The notes under the pieces: generated by a model
Told to the model about the DNA's origin: nothing
The model's database searches: none
Seen by the model: the letters and a program-made list of their open reading frames with translations, nothing else
Translations under genes and position numbers: made by a program
NCBI GenBank assembly: GCA_905215775.1
Contig: CAJMRM010000018.1
Location: 1-45,127, forward strand
Direction of reading: 5' to 3'
Source of the DNA: an uncultured bacterium
Lineage (GTDB): Bacteria > Bacillota > Clostridia > Lachnospirales > Lachnospiraceae
DNA length: 45,127 nucleotides
Shown: one piece after another, positions 9,460-19,100 of the stretch
Numbering within the stretch: position 1 is the stretch's first letter
Layout of the letters: the number at the start of each line of letters is the position of its first letter

Positions 9460-9482
9460 TCACGGCAGGAAAGGAGACATAT

Positions 9483-10088
9483 ATGGATCAGTGGAAATAC
9501 CTGGCCCTGGGAGCGGCGGCCGTTCTGGCGGCCATGAGAGTCTGGGAAGCTGCAGTGCTTTTAAGACCGGGCAGCTGTTCTGGCTGGATGACCTGGATTT
9601 GGATCTTTCTGGCCCTTTATCTGGGATTTGGATGGTTTTCCGGCGGAAGGATCTGGCCTGTCTGTGCGGCAGATCTGTTTCTCACCTACGGGATCCTGGC
9701 GGTCATTGATGGAAAAATGCGCATTGTGCCGGGGAAGATCCTTCTTTTATATCTGGCAGCCCAGCTGATTCTGGGAATTTTTATGAAAACCCCGCCGGGG
9801 CTTATGGAAACGCTTTTAAAAGGAGCGGCAGCGGCGGTCCTGTTTTACGGCTTGTCCTGGATCTCCAGAGGAAAAATGGGAATGGGGGACGCCAGCCTTC
9901 TGGCTGTGACGGCCATGACCGCCGGATGGCAGTATACGGCGGAGCTGTTTTTTCTGGCCCTTTTCCTTTCCCTTTTATACAGTCTGTATCTGCTGCTGGT
10001 GAAAAAGAAAGACATGAAGACAGAATTTCCATTCGTACCGTTCCTGGCTGCGGCCGCGGCTTTCCAGGCGGTATGGGGAATCCTATAA
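9483..10088 (+). CDS. Prepilin peptidase-like membrane protease (A24 family), first copy
   Basis: 201 residues with about six hydrophobic segments. The two A24 aspartates are visible: AVIDGKMRIVPG (first Asp, with the Pro at the expected distance) and GKMGMGDASLL (the GxGD motif). It should cut the leaders of the pilin and pseudopilins at the inner face of the membrane. It has no N-terminal methylase domain, as usual for Tad loci. The ATG at 9483 has GGAGA just upstream; an earlier in-frame start at 9456 would overlap the previous gene and has no good ribosome site. Confidence 0.8.
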   Translation: MDQWKYLALGAAAVLAAMRVWEAAVLLRPGSCSGWMTWIWIFLALYLGFGWFSGGRIWPVCAADLFLTYGILAVIDGKMRIVPGKILLLYLAAQLILGIFMKTPPGLMETLLKGAAAAVLFYGLSWISRGKMGMGDASLLAVTAMTAGWQYTAELFFLALFLSLLYSLYLLLVKKKDMKTEFPFVPFLAAAAAFQAVWGIL

Positions 10089-10107
10089 AATCAGGAGGAT
10101 ATTGAGT

Positions 10108-11838
10108 ATGAACGAACGATTACAGGTGGCCTATGAGACCATCGGCGCGTCCAGCTATATGACCGTGACGTGTCCGCCGGATATGGAGCCGGTCCACTAC
10201 CAGATGGAGATGGTTCTGTCCAACGAGATCAGAAAGCTGCTTCCTGTGTCCAGGCAGACAGTCAATGGGGAGACGATCCTTTATTACAACATCACCTCCA
10301 GGATCTCCCTGGCGGGGATCCTGGAGAAAAGGAAACTGGCAAGAAAGGAATTGCTGAAGCTTCTGGACGGCGTGATCCAGGCCGTGCAGGATGCGGGCGA
10401 GTTCAGGCTTCCAGAAAAAGGGATCATGTTCCATCCAGAGGCTATTTTTGTGAACCCGGCAGACTGCGATCCGGCCTTTGTCTTTCTTCCGGTCCCGGAA
10501 ACGGATGGCTGGGGGATCCGGGATCTTCTGACTGAGCTGATCATGAACGACAGGATCGAAATGTCCAACGGGGATCTGGTGCAGATTCTGCTCCAGGAGA
10601 TCAACAGCAGCCAGTTTTCTGTGGAAAAGCTGGAAAAAAGCCTAAAGCCGTATCAGATGCGGAGCAGGGAACGACCTTCATCTTCCATGTCTTCCGGATC
10701 CATGGAGCGTTCGTCGGGTTCACAGTCCGTGCCTGTGACGCCGGGCGCAGCACCCATGGCGGGAGGGCAGGCTGCATTCCGTTCCCAGTCAGCACCGGTG
10801 GTCCCGCAGCCCGTGCCTGCGGCAGCGGCAGATCCTGTGTCCGCCCCCATGCCGGAGCCGGACCGGACGCCCCCGGCCCCATCGGACCGTCGGGAGCCTG
10901 GAAAACCGTCGGGAGCCGGGAAGAAGGCAGAAAAAAAGAGCGGAAAGAAGCCAGAAAAGAACAGGGAGACAGACGAGGGCTTTGACGCGGAAAAGGCGAA
11001 AAAAAAGTTCCTCCTTCCCCAGGCTGTTATTATGGTAGCCGCGTCCGCCAGTATTTCCTTCGGCCTGTTTACGGACGAGGCCGGAAATCTGGTGCTGAAC
11101 AATATTCTGGCGTTTGTGATCCTCCTGGCGGTGACGGAGGTGGTCCTCTACCGGGAGGCCTATGTCAATGGGAAAAAGCAGGCTGAGAAGAAAAAACAGG
11201 GCTCCGGCAGGAAAAAGGTCCCTGGAAAGCAGGAAAAAAGGCCGGAATTTAAACCGGTCCCCTCAGCACCGTCTGCCCCGCAGACTCCGATGGTCCCACC
11301 GTCCCGGCCGGTGCCTGCGGCTCCATCTGTACCTTTTTCCGGTTCCCAGGAACCTATGGCTCCATACCAGAGAGAGAATATTATGGCGAAGAGACCGGGT
11401 TCCATTCCTGAGCAGCCGGTATACCAGCCGGAATATAACCTGGCTCCTCCGGTCTTTACGGGAGCCGAGGATACGGATATGGGAGACGAGACTGAGGTCT
11501 GGGGCGGAGCCATGGAGCAGGGGCAGCAGGCGTATCTGGAGTATTACGACAACGGAAGGCTGAACAGGATCCCGGTGGACCCGGTTAACGGTACAGTCAT
11601 CGGCCGTCTCCAGAGCCAGGTGGATTTTGCAGTAAAGAGCCCCCGGGTGGGAAAGATCCACGCCAGGTTCTTCTGCCAGGACGGCGGGTACTTTGTAGTG
11701 GACATAAATTCCAAAAACGGTACATATATCAACGGAAGCCGGTCGAGGATCGAGAGTAATGCTCCATATCCGCTCCAAGACGGGGACAGGATCATGGTGG
11801 CAGACTGCGAGTTTACGATCTGGTGTATGGGACAATAG
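10108..11838 (+). CDS. DUF6382-type / FHA-domain membrane protein
   Basis: 576 residues. The N-terminal ~170 residues resemble the DUF6382 domain. A Ser/Pro/Ala-rich linker (~190-270) and a Lys-rich stretch precede two hydrophobic segments (~301-347), followed by a second Pro-rich linker. The C-terminal FHA domain (~490-576) keeps the phosphothreonine-reading residues: GR in VIGRLQ, the S..H pair in SPRVGKIHA, and NGTYING. Both termini should be cytoplasmic. It is placed just before a PP2C phosphatase and close to a Ser/Thr kinase, so it is the likely reader of that kinase's marks. ATG at 10108 lies 9 bases after AGGAGG; a TTG at 10102 is too close to the site. Confidence 0.82.
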   Translation: MNERLQVAYETIGASSYMTVTCPPDMEPVHYQMEMVLSNEIRKLLPVSRQTVNGETILYYNITSRISLAGILEKRKLARKELLKLLDGVIQAVQDAGEFRLPEKGIMFHPEAIFVNPADCDPAFVFLPVPETDGWGIRDLLTELIMNDRIEMSNGDLVQILLQEINSSQFSVEKLEKSLKPYQMRSRERPSSSMSSGSMERSSGSQSVPVTPGAAPMAGGQAAFRSQSAPVVPQPVPAAAADPVSAPMPEPDRTPPAPSDRREPGKPSGAGKKAEKKSGKKPEKNRETDEGFDAEKAKKKFLLPQAVIMVAASASISFGLFTDEAGNLVLNNILAFVILLAVTEVVLYREAYVNGKKQAEKKKQGSGRKKVPGKQEKRPEFKPVPSAPSAPQTPMVPPSRPVPAAPSVPFSGSQEPMAPYQRENIMAKRPGSIPEQPVYQPEYNLAPPVFTGAEDTDMGDETEVWGGAMEQGQQAYLEYYDNGRLNRIPVDPVNGTVIGRLQSQVDFAVKSPRVGKIHARFFCQDGGYFVVDINSKNGTYINGSRSRIESNAPYPLQDGDRIMVADCEFTIWCMGQ

Positions 11839-11850
11839 GATGAAGAGCAT

Positions 11851-12603
11851 ATGGTTACATATACTTTTGGAACTGTTACGGACCGGGGAGACGTCCGCCA
11901 GGAGAACCAGGACAGTATCTTTCTGGCCCAGGAAAGCGTAAACGGCTGTCCGGCCGCGGTCTTTGGCGTGGCCGACGGAATGGGAGGCCTTTCCTATGGG
12001 GCCCAGGTGAGCCAGTATATTGCCAGCCAGGTCCTCCGGTGGTGGCAGGAGGAATTCCTGCCCATGGTTCGGGATGGGATGGAGTCGGAGGATGATATCC
12101 GGGAACTTTTAGAGCAGGCAGTCTGGGACATGAATCAGGACGTGTACCGGTTCCGGAAGGCCCTGGAGTGCCGGTCCGGCTCCACCCTGTCCCTGGCGGT
12201 GCTTATGGGAAAACGGTTTTACATCGCAAACGTGGGAGACAGCCGGGTCTACCTATACCGGGAGGGGAGGCTTTCCAGGCTCACCAGGGATCAGTCTGTG
12301 GCAGAAATGCGCGGCCTGTCCGAGGAAGAGTCCAAACGGCAGGGGGTACAGAACAAGCTGACCATGTGCATCGGCATGTTCCAGATCCCCCAGAGCATTT
12401 TCTGCTCAGGGATCCTAAAGGACGGAGACTGCCTTCTGGCATGCAGCGACGGGCTTTACGGTCCTCTGGGCGACGATGGGATCGGGGCCGTGCTGGGAGC
12501 TGTGGCGGATGTGTCCGGGAAGGTGGCAGAGCTCCGGCGGCAGATCGGTCCTGGAATGGCCCGGGACAACGTTTCTGCTGTGGCGGCAGAGATCCGCATG
12601 TGA
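11851..12603 (+). CDS. PP2C-family Ser/Thr protein phosphatase
   Basis: 250 residues with the metal-binding PP2C motifs in order: RGDVRQENQDS, GVADGMGG, SGSTLSLAVL, NVGDSRVYL, CSDGLYG and RDNVSAVA. It is a soluble metal-dependent phosphatase of the PrpC/Stp type that removes phosphate from Ser/Thr. Its neighbours are an FHA protein upstream and a eukaryotic-like kinase two genes downstream, so they probably form one switch. Normally prpC sits beside prkC in a housekeeping operon; finding it among pilus genes suggests a dedicated role. Confidence 0.93.
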   Translation: MVTYTFGTVTDRGDVRQENQDSIFLAQESVNGCPAAVFGVADGMGGLSYGAQVSQYIASQVLRWWQEEFLPMVRDGMESEDDIRELLEQAVWDMNQDVYRFRKALECRSGSTLSLAVLMGKRFYIANVGDSRVYLYREGRLSRLTRDQSVAEMRGLSEEESKRQGVQNKLTMCIGMFQIPQSIFCSGILKDGDCLLACSDGLYGPLGDDGIGAVLGAVADVSGKVAELRRQIGPGMARDNVSAVAAEIRM

Positions 12604-12618
12604 CGGGAGAAATAAGAC

Positions 12619-13134
12619 ATGGAACAAAAAATATTTGGTCTGGCAGCCTTGGGGCTGGCGGCCATGGGTATGGCCACGGATCTGAGAGATCATAAGATCT
12701 ACAATAAGCTGACGCTTCCATCCATGGCAGCAGGGCTGCTGGCGGGTCTTGTTTTTTCGGGCCCAGGAGGTCTTATGTCGGGGGTCCTGGGGATCCTTAT
12801 GGCCAGTCTGTCCCTGATATGCTGGTTCCTGGGCGTGTTAAAGGCCGGGGATGTGAAGCTTTATATGGTCGTCGGGGCATGGACCGGGTGGCAGTTTACG
12901 GGGCTGGTCCTCATAAGCTCCATGCTTTCCGGAGGCGCGGCGGCGGCCTGCCTCATGCTTTTCAGAAAAAACGGCAGAAGGGCATTCAGACGGCTGTGGG
13001 AATATGTGAAAAATCTGGTTATGGCCAGGAGCTTTTATCCTTATGAGCCGGAAAACAGCCAGGGGTATCTAAGCTTTGGCGCATGTATTTTCTGCGGCGT
13101 GCTCTGGACGTTCTGGTATCTTTATATGAGGTGA
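12619..13134 (+). CDS. Prepilin peptidase (CpaA/TadV type), second copy
   Basis: 171 residues and several membrane segments. The first catalytic Asp is in MATDLRDHKIYNKLTLP, close to the family pattern. The second is in LKAGDVKLYMVVG, where the usual GxGD reads KAGD. This is the classical short TadV/CpaA form and may be the main pilin protease. It ends with a cytoplasmic segment of ~50 residues and a last membrane helix. Having two A24 proteins in one locus is notable. Confidence 0.85.
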   Translation: MEQKIFGLAALGLAAMGMATDLRDHKIYNKLTLPSMAAGLLAGLVFSGPGGLMSGVLGILMASLSLICWFLGVLKAGDVKLYMVVGAWTGWQFTGLVLISSMLSGGAAAACLMLFRKNGRRAFRRLWEYVKNLVMARSFYPYEPENSQGYLSFGACIFCGVLWTFWYLYMR

Positions 13135-13143
13135 GGGAGAAAT

Positions 13144-13278
13144 ATGTTGTTTTATACAGGGCTTGTGCTCATGGCCGTATCGGCAGTCCTGGGGGCCGTC
13201 CTCCTGGCGGTTTTCCTGGTGACGGGGAGGAAGCTTAAGCGGACTCTGGAGGAGGAGTACGGAAAACTGCAGAAATAA
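13144..13278 (+). CDS. Small single-span membrane protein (44 residues)
   Basis: ATG at 13144 follows a strong GAGGTGAGGGAG ribosome site and the frame ends at TAA 13276-13278. The protein has one hydrophobic helix (GLVLMAVSAVLGAVLLAVFL), then a short charged tail (RKLKRTLEEEYGKLQK). It lies 9 bases after the second prepilin peptidase gene and 26 bases before the kinase gene, so it is tightly packed in the operon. I do not recognise a family. It may help the kinase or the pilus platform sit in the membrane, which is a guess from position. Confidence 0.6.
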   Translation: MLFYTGLVLMAVSAVLGAVLLAVFLVTGRKLKRTLEEEYGKLQK

Positions 13279-13304
13279 GCATAGGAAGACAGGGGGAAAG
13301 AGAA

Positions 13305-16187
13305 ATGGCCTGGATCGTAGCGGGCATTTACGAGATCCAACGGCAGATCGGGGCCGGAGGCGGCGGAGTTGTGTATCTGGGTCGTCATCTGAGGCTGGAT
13401 AAGCCAGTGGTTTTAAAGGCAGACAAAAGAAATTTAAATACAAAGGAAGAGGTGCTCCGGCGGGAAGTGGACATGCTGAAGGGCCTGAGCCACACGTATA
13501 TTCCCCAGGTGTACGATTTTGTCCAGGAGGACGGTGTTGTTTATACGGTCATGGACTACATCGAGGGAGAGAGCATGGACCGGATCCTGAAGCGGGGAGC
13601 CGTTCCCGGCCAGCCCCAGGTGATCCATTGGGCCGTACAGCTTCTGGAGGCGCTCTGTTACCTCCATGGCCAGCCGCCCCACGGGATCCTCCATGGGGAT
13701 ATCAAGCCGGCCAATATCATGCTGCGGCCGGACGGAGATATCTGCCTGATCGATTACAACATTGCCCTGGCCCTGGGAGAGGACGGGGCAGTCCGGGCGG
13801 GCTTCAGCAGAGGCTATGCATCGCCAGAGCACTACGGCATCGAATATGCCGGGGACGCCACCAGGACCCTGGAGAGCGGACCCACAGAGACCATGGACGG
13901 GGAGACGAAGACTATGGCGGCCAGCCCGGAACCTTCCTCCGGTTCCGGGAGCAGATCCGCATCCGGCCGCAGGACGGTGATGCTGGATGTGCGCTCAGAT
14001 CTGTACAGCCTGGGCGCGACCCTGTACCATCTTTTATCGGGGAAACGGCCGGAGGCAGACGCCGGACAGGTATCTCCCCTGGGGCCGGAGGTATGCAGCC
14101 CCCAGGTTTCAGCGATCATAAAGAAGGCCATGGAGCCGGATCCTGCAAAGCGGTACCAGACTGCGGAGGAGATGCTCCAGGCGTTCCGGAGTCTTCATAA
14201 AAAGGACCGCCGGGTAATCCGCCGCAGACGGAGGGCCGTATGTGCGGCTGCGGTCCTGACGGCCGCATTTTTAACAGGAGGAGCCATGACCTTTGTGGGG
14301 CTGAAGCAGATGGAGCAAGAAAAGGAGGCGCTGGCCCTGGCAGAATATTCTGCTGGAAAGCTCCGGGAGGGAGACGTTCTGGGGGCCGTAAGGCTGGCCA
14401 TGGAGGCGATACCGGAAGGAAGCAGTATTTTTGAGGGGAGAGTCATGCCCCAGGCCGTAAAGGCTCTGACCGACGCCCTGGGCGTATATGATCTGGCGGA
14501 CGGGTTTAAGGAGCAGGCCATGATCACACTGCCCCACCCTCCGTTCCTGGTGGTGACCTCTGGAAAGGAGCCGTATCTGGCGGCAGTCTGCGAAAAGGAG
14601 CTGGCCGTCTATAACCTGGAAACAGGGGAGCAGGAGGCTGTGCTTCCGGTCCAGGCCTCGGCCCTTTCGGAGGCAGAATTTGCAGACGGGGACGTTCTCC
14701 TTTATGCCGCAGACGGAGGCGTGACGGCCTTTGACCTCAAGGGCGGGAAGCCGGTCTGGACCGGGGAGGCGGCCACGGCGCTTTCTGTTTCGGGAAGCGG
14801 GAAATTTGCGGTGGCTGCGGCCAGGGATGCGGACCATGCAGTGGTCTACCGGATGGAGGATGGAACAGAGGCGGCCAGGTGCTCCTTTGGGGAAAAACGC
14901 ATGGGAGGGGCCTATAACGACATTTTTGCCAATCCGGCCAACCAGATCTTTGCCCTGGATGGGGAGGGAAAATATCTGGCAGTCAGCTTTTCTGACGGTG
15001 GTCTGGAGATCCTGGATATCATGGAGCCGGACCAGTCCATGATCGTTTACGAAGAAAGCCCCTATACGGAGTTTAACGGAGGCTTCTGCGGAACGTATTT
15101 TGCCTTTACAGCGGGAAAAGAGGATCAGTACGTGTTCGGCCTTGTGGATACGGAGGAAGGAGTCTATGTGGGCGAGTTTGAGTCCAGGGACCGAATGCTC
15201 CTTAAGGCCGGCGAGGACGGGATCCGCCTGGCCAATGGCAACCTTCTGGTCCGGTTCGATCTGGAAACCCTGGAGGAAACGGAGATGGCCTATACGGGAG
15301 AGGAGGAGATCGTAAGCTTTGCAGACGGAGACCGGTATGTACTGGCGTCTGTGGAAAACGGCTATTCTTTCTTTGACGGCGGAGCAAAACTCCTGGCCTC
15401 CGGAGCCAGTGATAAAACGTATGATCTGACCGCCATGACTGGGGATTATGCGGTCCTGGCCACCAGAAACGATCCTATGGTCCGTGTCCTTAAGCGGGTG
15501 AGCCATGAGGAGACAGAGTGCTTTTCCTACGATGCCTCCTATGTCCACGATGAGGCGCGGATCAGCGCGGATCTGAATACAGCCATGCTGTTCCATTACG
15601 GAGGCTTTTGTATTGTGGACCGGTACGGCGATGTGCTGGCGGAGGTTTCCCTTCCGGACCAGGATAAGATCTACGACCAGCAGTTCAGAAAGGATGGGAA
15701 CGATTCCTGGCTGGAGGTGATCTGGTACGACGGTACAGTCCGGCTCTACGACGCCGGGGATGGGAGCCTCCGGTCGGAGGAACAGAGGGAGCCGCCGTCA
15801 AAGGATCTTTATGAAGAATTTTATACAGACCAGTACCGGATCGCGTCCTCCCTCCACAGCGCGCCGGTGGTCTATGACCGGGAGACAGGAAAAAAGCTCG
15901 CAGAACTGGAAACGGAATCCTATCTCACCTATGTGACCCAGCTGGGGGAGCTTCTGGTGACCGAGTATGTGAATACGGAGGGAGAGCGGTACGGCCTTCT
16001 TCTGGATGAGAATTTTGAGACGCTGGCATACCTTCCGGGCCTATGCGACACGGCGGACGGGAAGCTGGTATTCGATTACGGAAACGGGAATCTGCGGCAG
16101 TGCCGCCTGTATTCCCTCCAGGAGCTTATGGCCCTTGGAGAGACATATATAAAGGAAAATACGAAAGGAGAGGAACAGGCAGAATGA
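13305..16187 (+). CDS. Transmembrane Ser/Thr protein kinase with a large C-terminal outside domain
   Basis: 960 residues. Kinase domain (~8-290): Gly loop GAGGGGVVY, Lys38 in VVLK, Glu54, catalytic HGDIKPAN (His130, Asp132), and Asp150 in DYN where DFG is usual. The HGD (not HRD) makes it a non-RD kinase. Between SPEH (173-176) and DVRSDLYSLG (228-237) lies a ~45-residue insertion rich in Thr, Ser and Glu. After an Arg-rich stretch one membrane helix (~308-332) leads to ~620 outside residues with repeated beta-strand patterns like a WD40/PQQ propeller, not the PASTA repeats of PrkC/PknB. The outside part may sense a ligand or pilus state. Its stop overlaps the start of the next gene (ATGA). 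Confidence 0.88.
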   Translation: MAWIVAGIYEIQRQIGAGGGGVVYLGRHLRLDKPVVLKADKRNLNTKEEVLRREVDMLKGLSHTYIPQVYDFVQEDGVVYTVMDYIEGESMDRILKRGAVPGQPQVIHWAVQLLEALCYLHGQPPHGILHGDIKPANIMLRPDGDICLIDYNIALALGEDGAVRAGFSRGYASPEHYGIEYAGDATRTLESGPTETMDGETKTMAASPEPSSGSGSRSASGRRTVMLDVRSDLYSLGATLYHLLSGKRPEADAGQVSPLGPEVCSPQVSAIIKKAMEPDPAKRYQTAEEMLQAFRSLHKKDRRVIRRRRRAVCAAAVLTAAFLTGGAMTFVGLKQMEQEKEALALAEYSAGKLREGDVLGAVRLAMEAIPEGSSIFEGRVMPQAVKALTDALGVYDLADGFKEQAMITLPHPPFLVVTSGKEPYLAAVCEKELAVYNLETGEQEAVLPVQASALSEAEFADGDVLLYAADGGVTAFDLKGGKPVWTGEAATALSVSGSGKFAVAAARDADHAVVYRMEDGTEAARCSFGEKRMGGAYNDIFANPANQIFALDGEGKYLAVSFSDGGLEILDIMEPDQSMIVYEESPYTEFNGGFCGTYFAFTAGKEDQYVFGLVDTEEGVYVGEFESRDRMLLKAGEDGIRLANGNLLVRFDLETLEETEMAYTGEEEIVSFADGDRYVLASVENGYSFFDGGAKLLASGASDKTYDLTAMTGDYAVLATRNDPMVRVLKRVSHEETECFSYDASYVHDEARISADLNTAMLFHYGGFCIVDRYGDVLAEVSLPDQDKIYDQQFRKDGNDSWLEVIWYDGTVRLYDAGDGSLRSEEQREPPSKDLYEEFYTDQYRIASSLHSAPVVYDRETGKKLAELETESYLTYVTQLGELLVTEYVNTEGERYGLLLDENFETLAYLPGLCDTADGKLVFDYGNGNLRQCRLYSLQELMALGETYIKENTKGEEQAE

Positions 16188-19100
16188 AACGGTTGAAACG
16201 TGGAATTGCAGTTTTACTGGCAGCGGCTTTGATGGCACCGGAGCTCCCGGTATCCGCGGCATTCGGTGTGGAACAGAAGCCGGAGAGTCAGGAGACGGAC
16301 AGCCCGGTGAGGATCAGGCTGAACATACCCGTCACATCCAGCAACGCGCCGGAAAAGAAGAAGGAGGACGGCGTGGTATTCAATACGGGAAACATGCCGG
16401 TCCATGTGACAGAAGAGGAGGCCTTTGAAGAGGGCCTGGGAGACGTATGCTTTGAGGAGGATGGGAGCTACACCATAGAGATCCCGGAATCTGACCCGTT
16501 TTTCCCCTATGAGGTGCAGTTTACCTGGGACGGGAAAACCGATGAAAAGTGGTTTATGACGCCGGAGGACAGCGTGACCGTGGACGGCCATACGTTCTAT
16601 GTGAACGGGAATTTTGACGGCAGTGCAGTGACCCGGTTTAACCTGGAGGTAGCCGGTACAACAGTGCCCGTTTACCCGGAAAGGAAGGAATTTACAGACA
16701 ACGGCGGCATCATGCCCCTGTCTTTGCTGCCCCTGGAGGAAAAGTATCTGACCGTGGATCTTACTGGATTTACGCCGGTGGAGCTGACCCAGGTGGCAAT
16801 GAAGGACGTCTTTGCCGGAGAGCGGGAGCTTACGGAGACGGACCGGATCATGTGGACACGGAGCTGGGAGGATGATTACGAGATCAGCCTGCCGGGGGAT
16901 AAGATTGACTTAAGCTGTAACACGTATACTGGAGGAACACGATGGGAAATGATCGTTGGAGACGATGATCAGCTGGCAGCTTCAAATATCCGGTATCAGA
17001 TAGAAGTGGAGACCACAGAATCGATCCAGTGGCTGATTCCTTCTGTCTATGAACAGGCAGAGGATGGGACCAGAAAGAAGCTGATTGTAGGCGAGAACTC
17101 ACAATATTATAAAGATAGCAGCCAGGATAACAGATATTTGAGTATGGATACTGTCTGGGAAGACACTGTGGACAGGAACCGGGTATTCCTCGGTCTGGAG
17201 GTAAACCAGGAATTATTTGAAAAAACTTCTTACGACCAGCTAAAGGTATATACAGGACAGTATGCGGATGCCAAAGAGGCAGCCGCCCAGGGAACTGAAA
17301 TTACAGAGAAGCTTTTTGCCGCCGATATGACAAAGGCGGATGCCGGGTGGAGCTATCCGGAGATCTCCCAGGCAGAACGGTGGGTGACGCTTGTAGCTTA
17401 TGATGCGGATGGAAGCGTCTGCGGCTGTCTTCCGTTCCAGGTCCGGCTGTATTATTCAACGGATCATGGTTATGTCTGGGTAGAAGATCTCTACACTGGA
17501 ACTGGAGAGGACCGGGACTATGTGGAGGCTGACCAGGACCAGGAGGATACAGAGGATTATGAGCGGGTTTCTTTTACCCTGGAATATGGGCTGGATGCTG
17601 CGGATCCGTACTACCTGGTGATGAGATATAGTCTGAACGGAGAGGATAGTCCGGAATCAGTTACTGCTGCCTTTGTGGGACAATACGCCTCCATAAAAGA
17701 AGCTGAGGCTGCCGGAGCGGAAAATATAGCTGCTCTCCTGTTCGACCAGAGCGAGGAGGGCGGTTATCCATCCGATTACAGCAAAGGTGTGGAATTTACG
17801 ATCTTTGCAGGAGAAGATGGAGAAGAGAACCAGGAAATTTACCATTATCTGGTTGAGACAGAAGAGGGGGATCCCGAATTAAACAGTAGTACAGCGGTAC
17901 AGTTTACAGGTCTGAATGACGATACGGAACATTATGTATATAAGTATAGGATACCGGTCGATGAAGATGACTATGCGGAAGGGGCCTTTACAACATTTTT
18001 TGTGGAGCCGGATACAGATTTGACAAAGCTTGCCCCGGTATTCGATACAGGAGCCGGGATCCATCTGTACGCAGAAGGCAGCTCAACGCCGGAGGTGAGC
18101 GGAAAAAGCGTTCATGATTTCTCAAAAGGGGCAGTCCAATACACTGCTTCCGCAGAAAACGGGACAGGGTCCAGAAACTACTGGCTTCAGATAATCAAGG
18201 CAGAAGAGGGGGACGGAAAACTCTATATCAATAGTCTGGCGGATGTGGACGCGGAGACAAAAGAAGAAGACGGCGTGATCCACTCTATCCGGGAGATGTT
18301 CCTGGATGGGCGATATGACTATAAACACGACATTGTAGTGGCCAATGTGGGAACTGAACCCATTGAGAATCTGACCGCTGAGGTGGTTTCTGATGAAGTA
18401 GAATTAGACAGCTACTGGACCTTAAAGGGGGAATACGCGCTGGCGGGGATGGATTCCATCCGGGATGGCTCCAGTTACGGCGAACTTTCCAATATGGCCA
18501 AGCTGCGCCTGGTGCTGAAGGACGGCGTGGATGACGGCCGGGAGATCAATGGTACCCTGACCCTCAGGTCCGGAGACGAGGTCTTAATGGTCCTTACTTT
18601 GACTGGTATTGCCGGTGACCCGGGAATCCTTACAAAGGAAATTCCGGATGCGGTAAAATACGTTCCCTACGGAACCATGATCCAGAATAGCAACAAGTAT
18701 GAATGGAATAAGGTCAGCTACAAAATAAGCGGAAAACTTCCCGCTGGAATGACCTTAAAGCCCAACGGTGAAATTTATGGTGTTCCCACGGAGACGGGAG
18801 AATTTACCTTTACCGTGACTATGGATAACAGCTTTAACAGGTTTTCAGACAGCAAGAGAACGTTTACAATGACCGTACTGGAAAATACCGATGCCAACGT
18901 TGATGCGGCTACCGATGAGGGGTATTATTTAAAGGAGAAAGTCCAGAACGTCTCTCCGGCCTCTTCTGCGGACCAGACCCTGGTATCCAACGGTGAGTAC
19001 GGAGAATTTACCGATATCTTCCTGGATGGTGTGAAGCTGGTATCCGGCGTGGATTATACGTCCGAATCCGGAAGCACCAGGATCACGATCCGCAGCCAGA

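Noticed and set aside
14271..15596. A 441-codon open frame on the minus strand
   Set aside because: It lies wholly inside the kinase gene, has no ribosome site or family resemblance, and reads as an antisense shadow of biased codon use.
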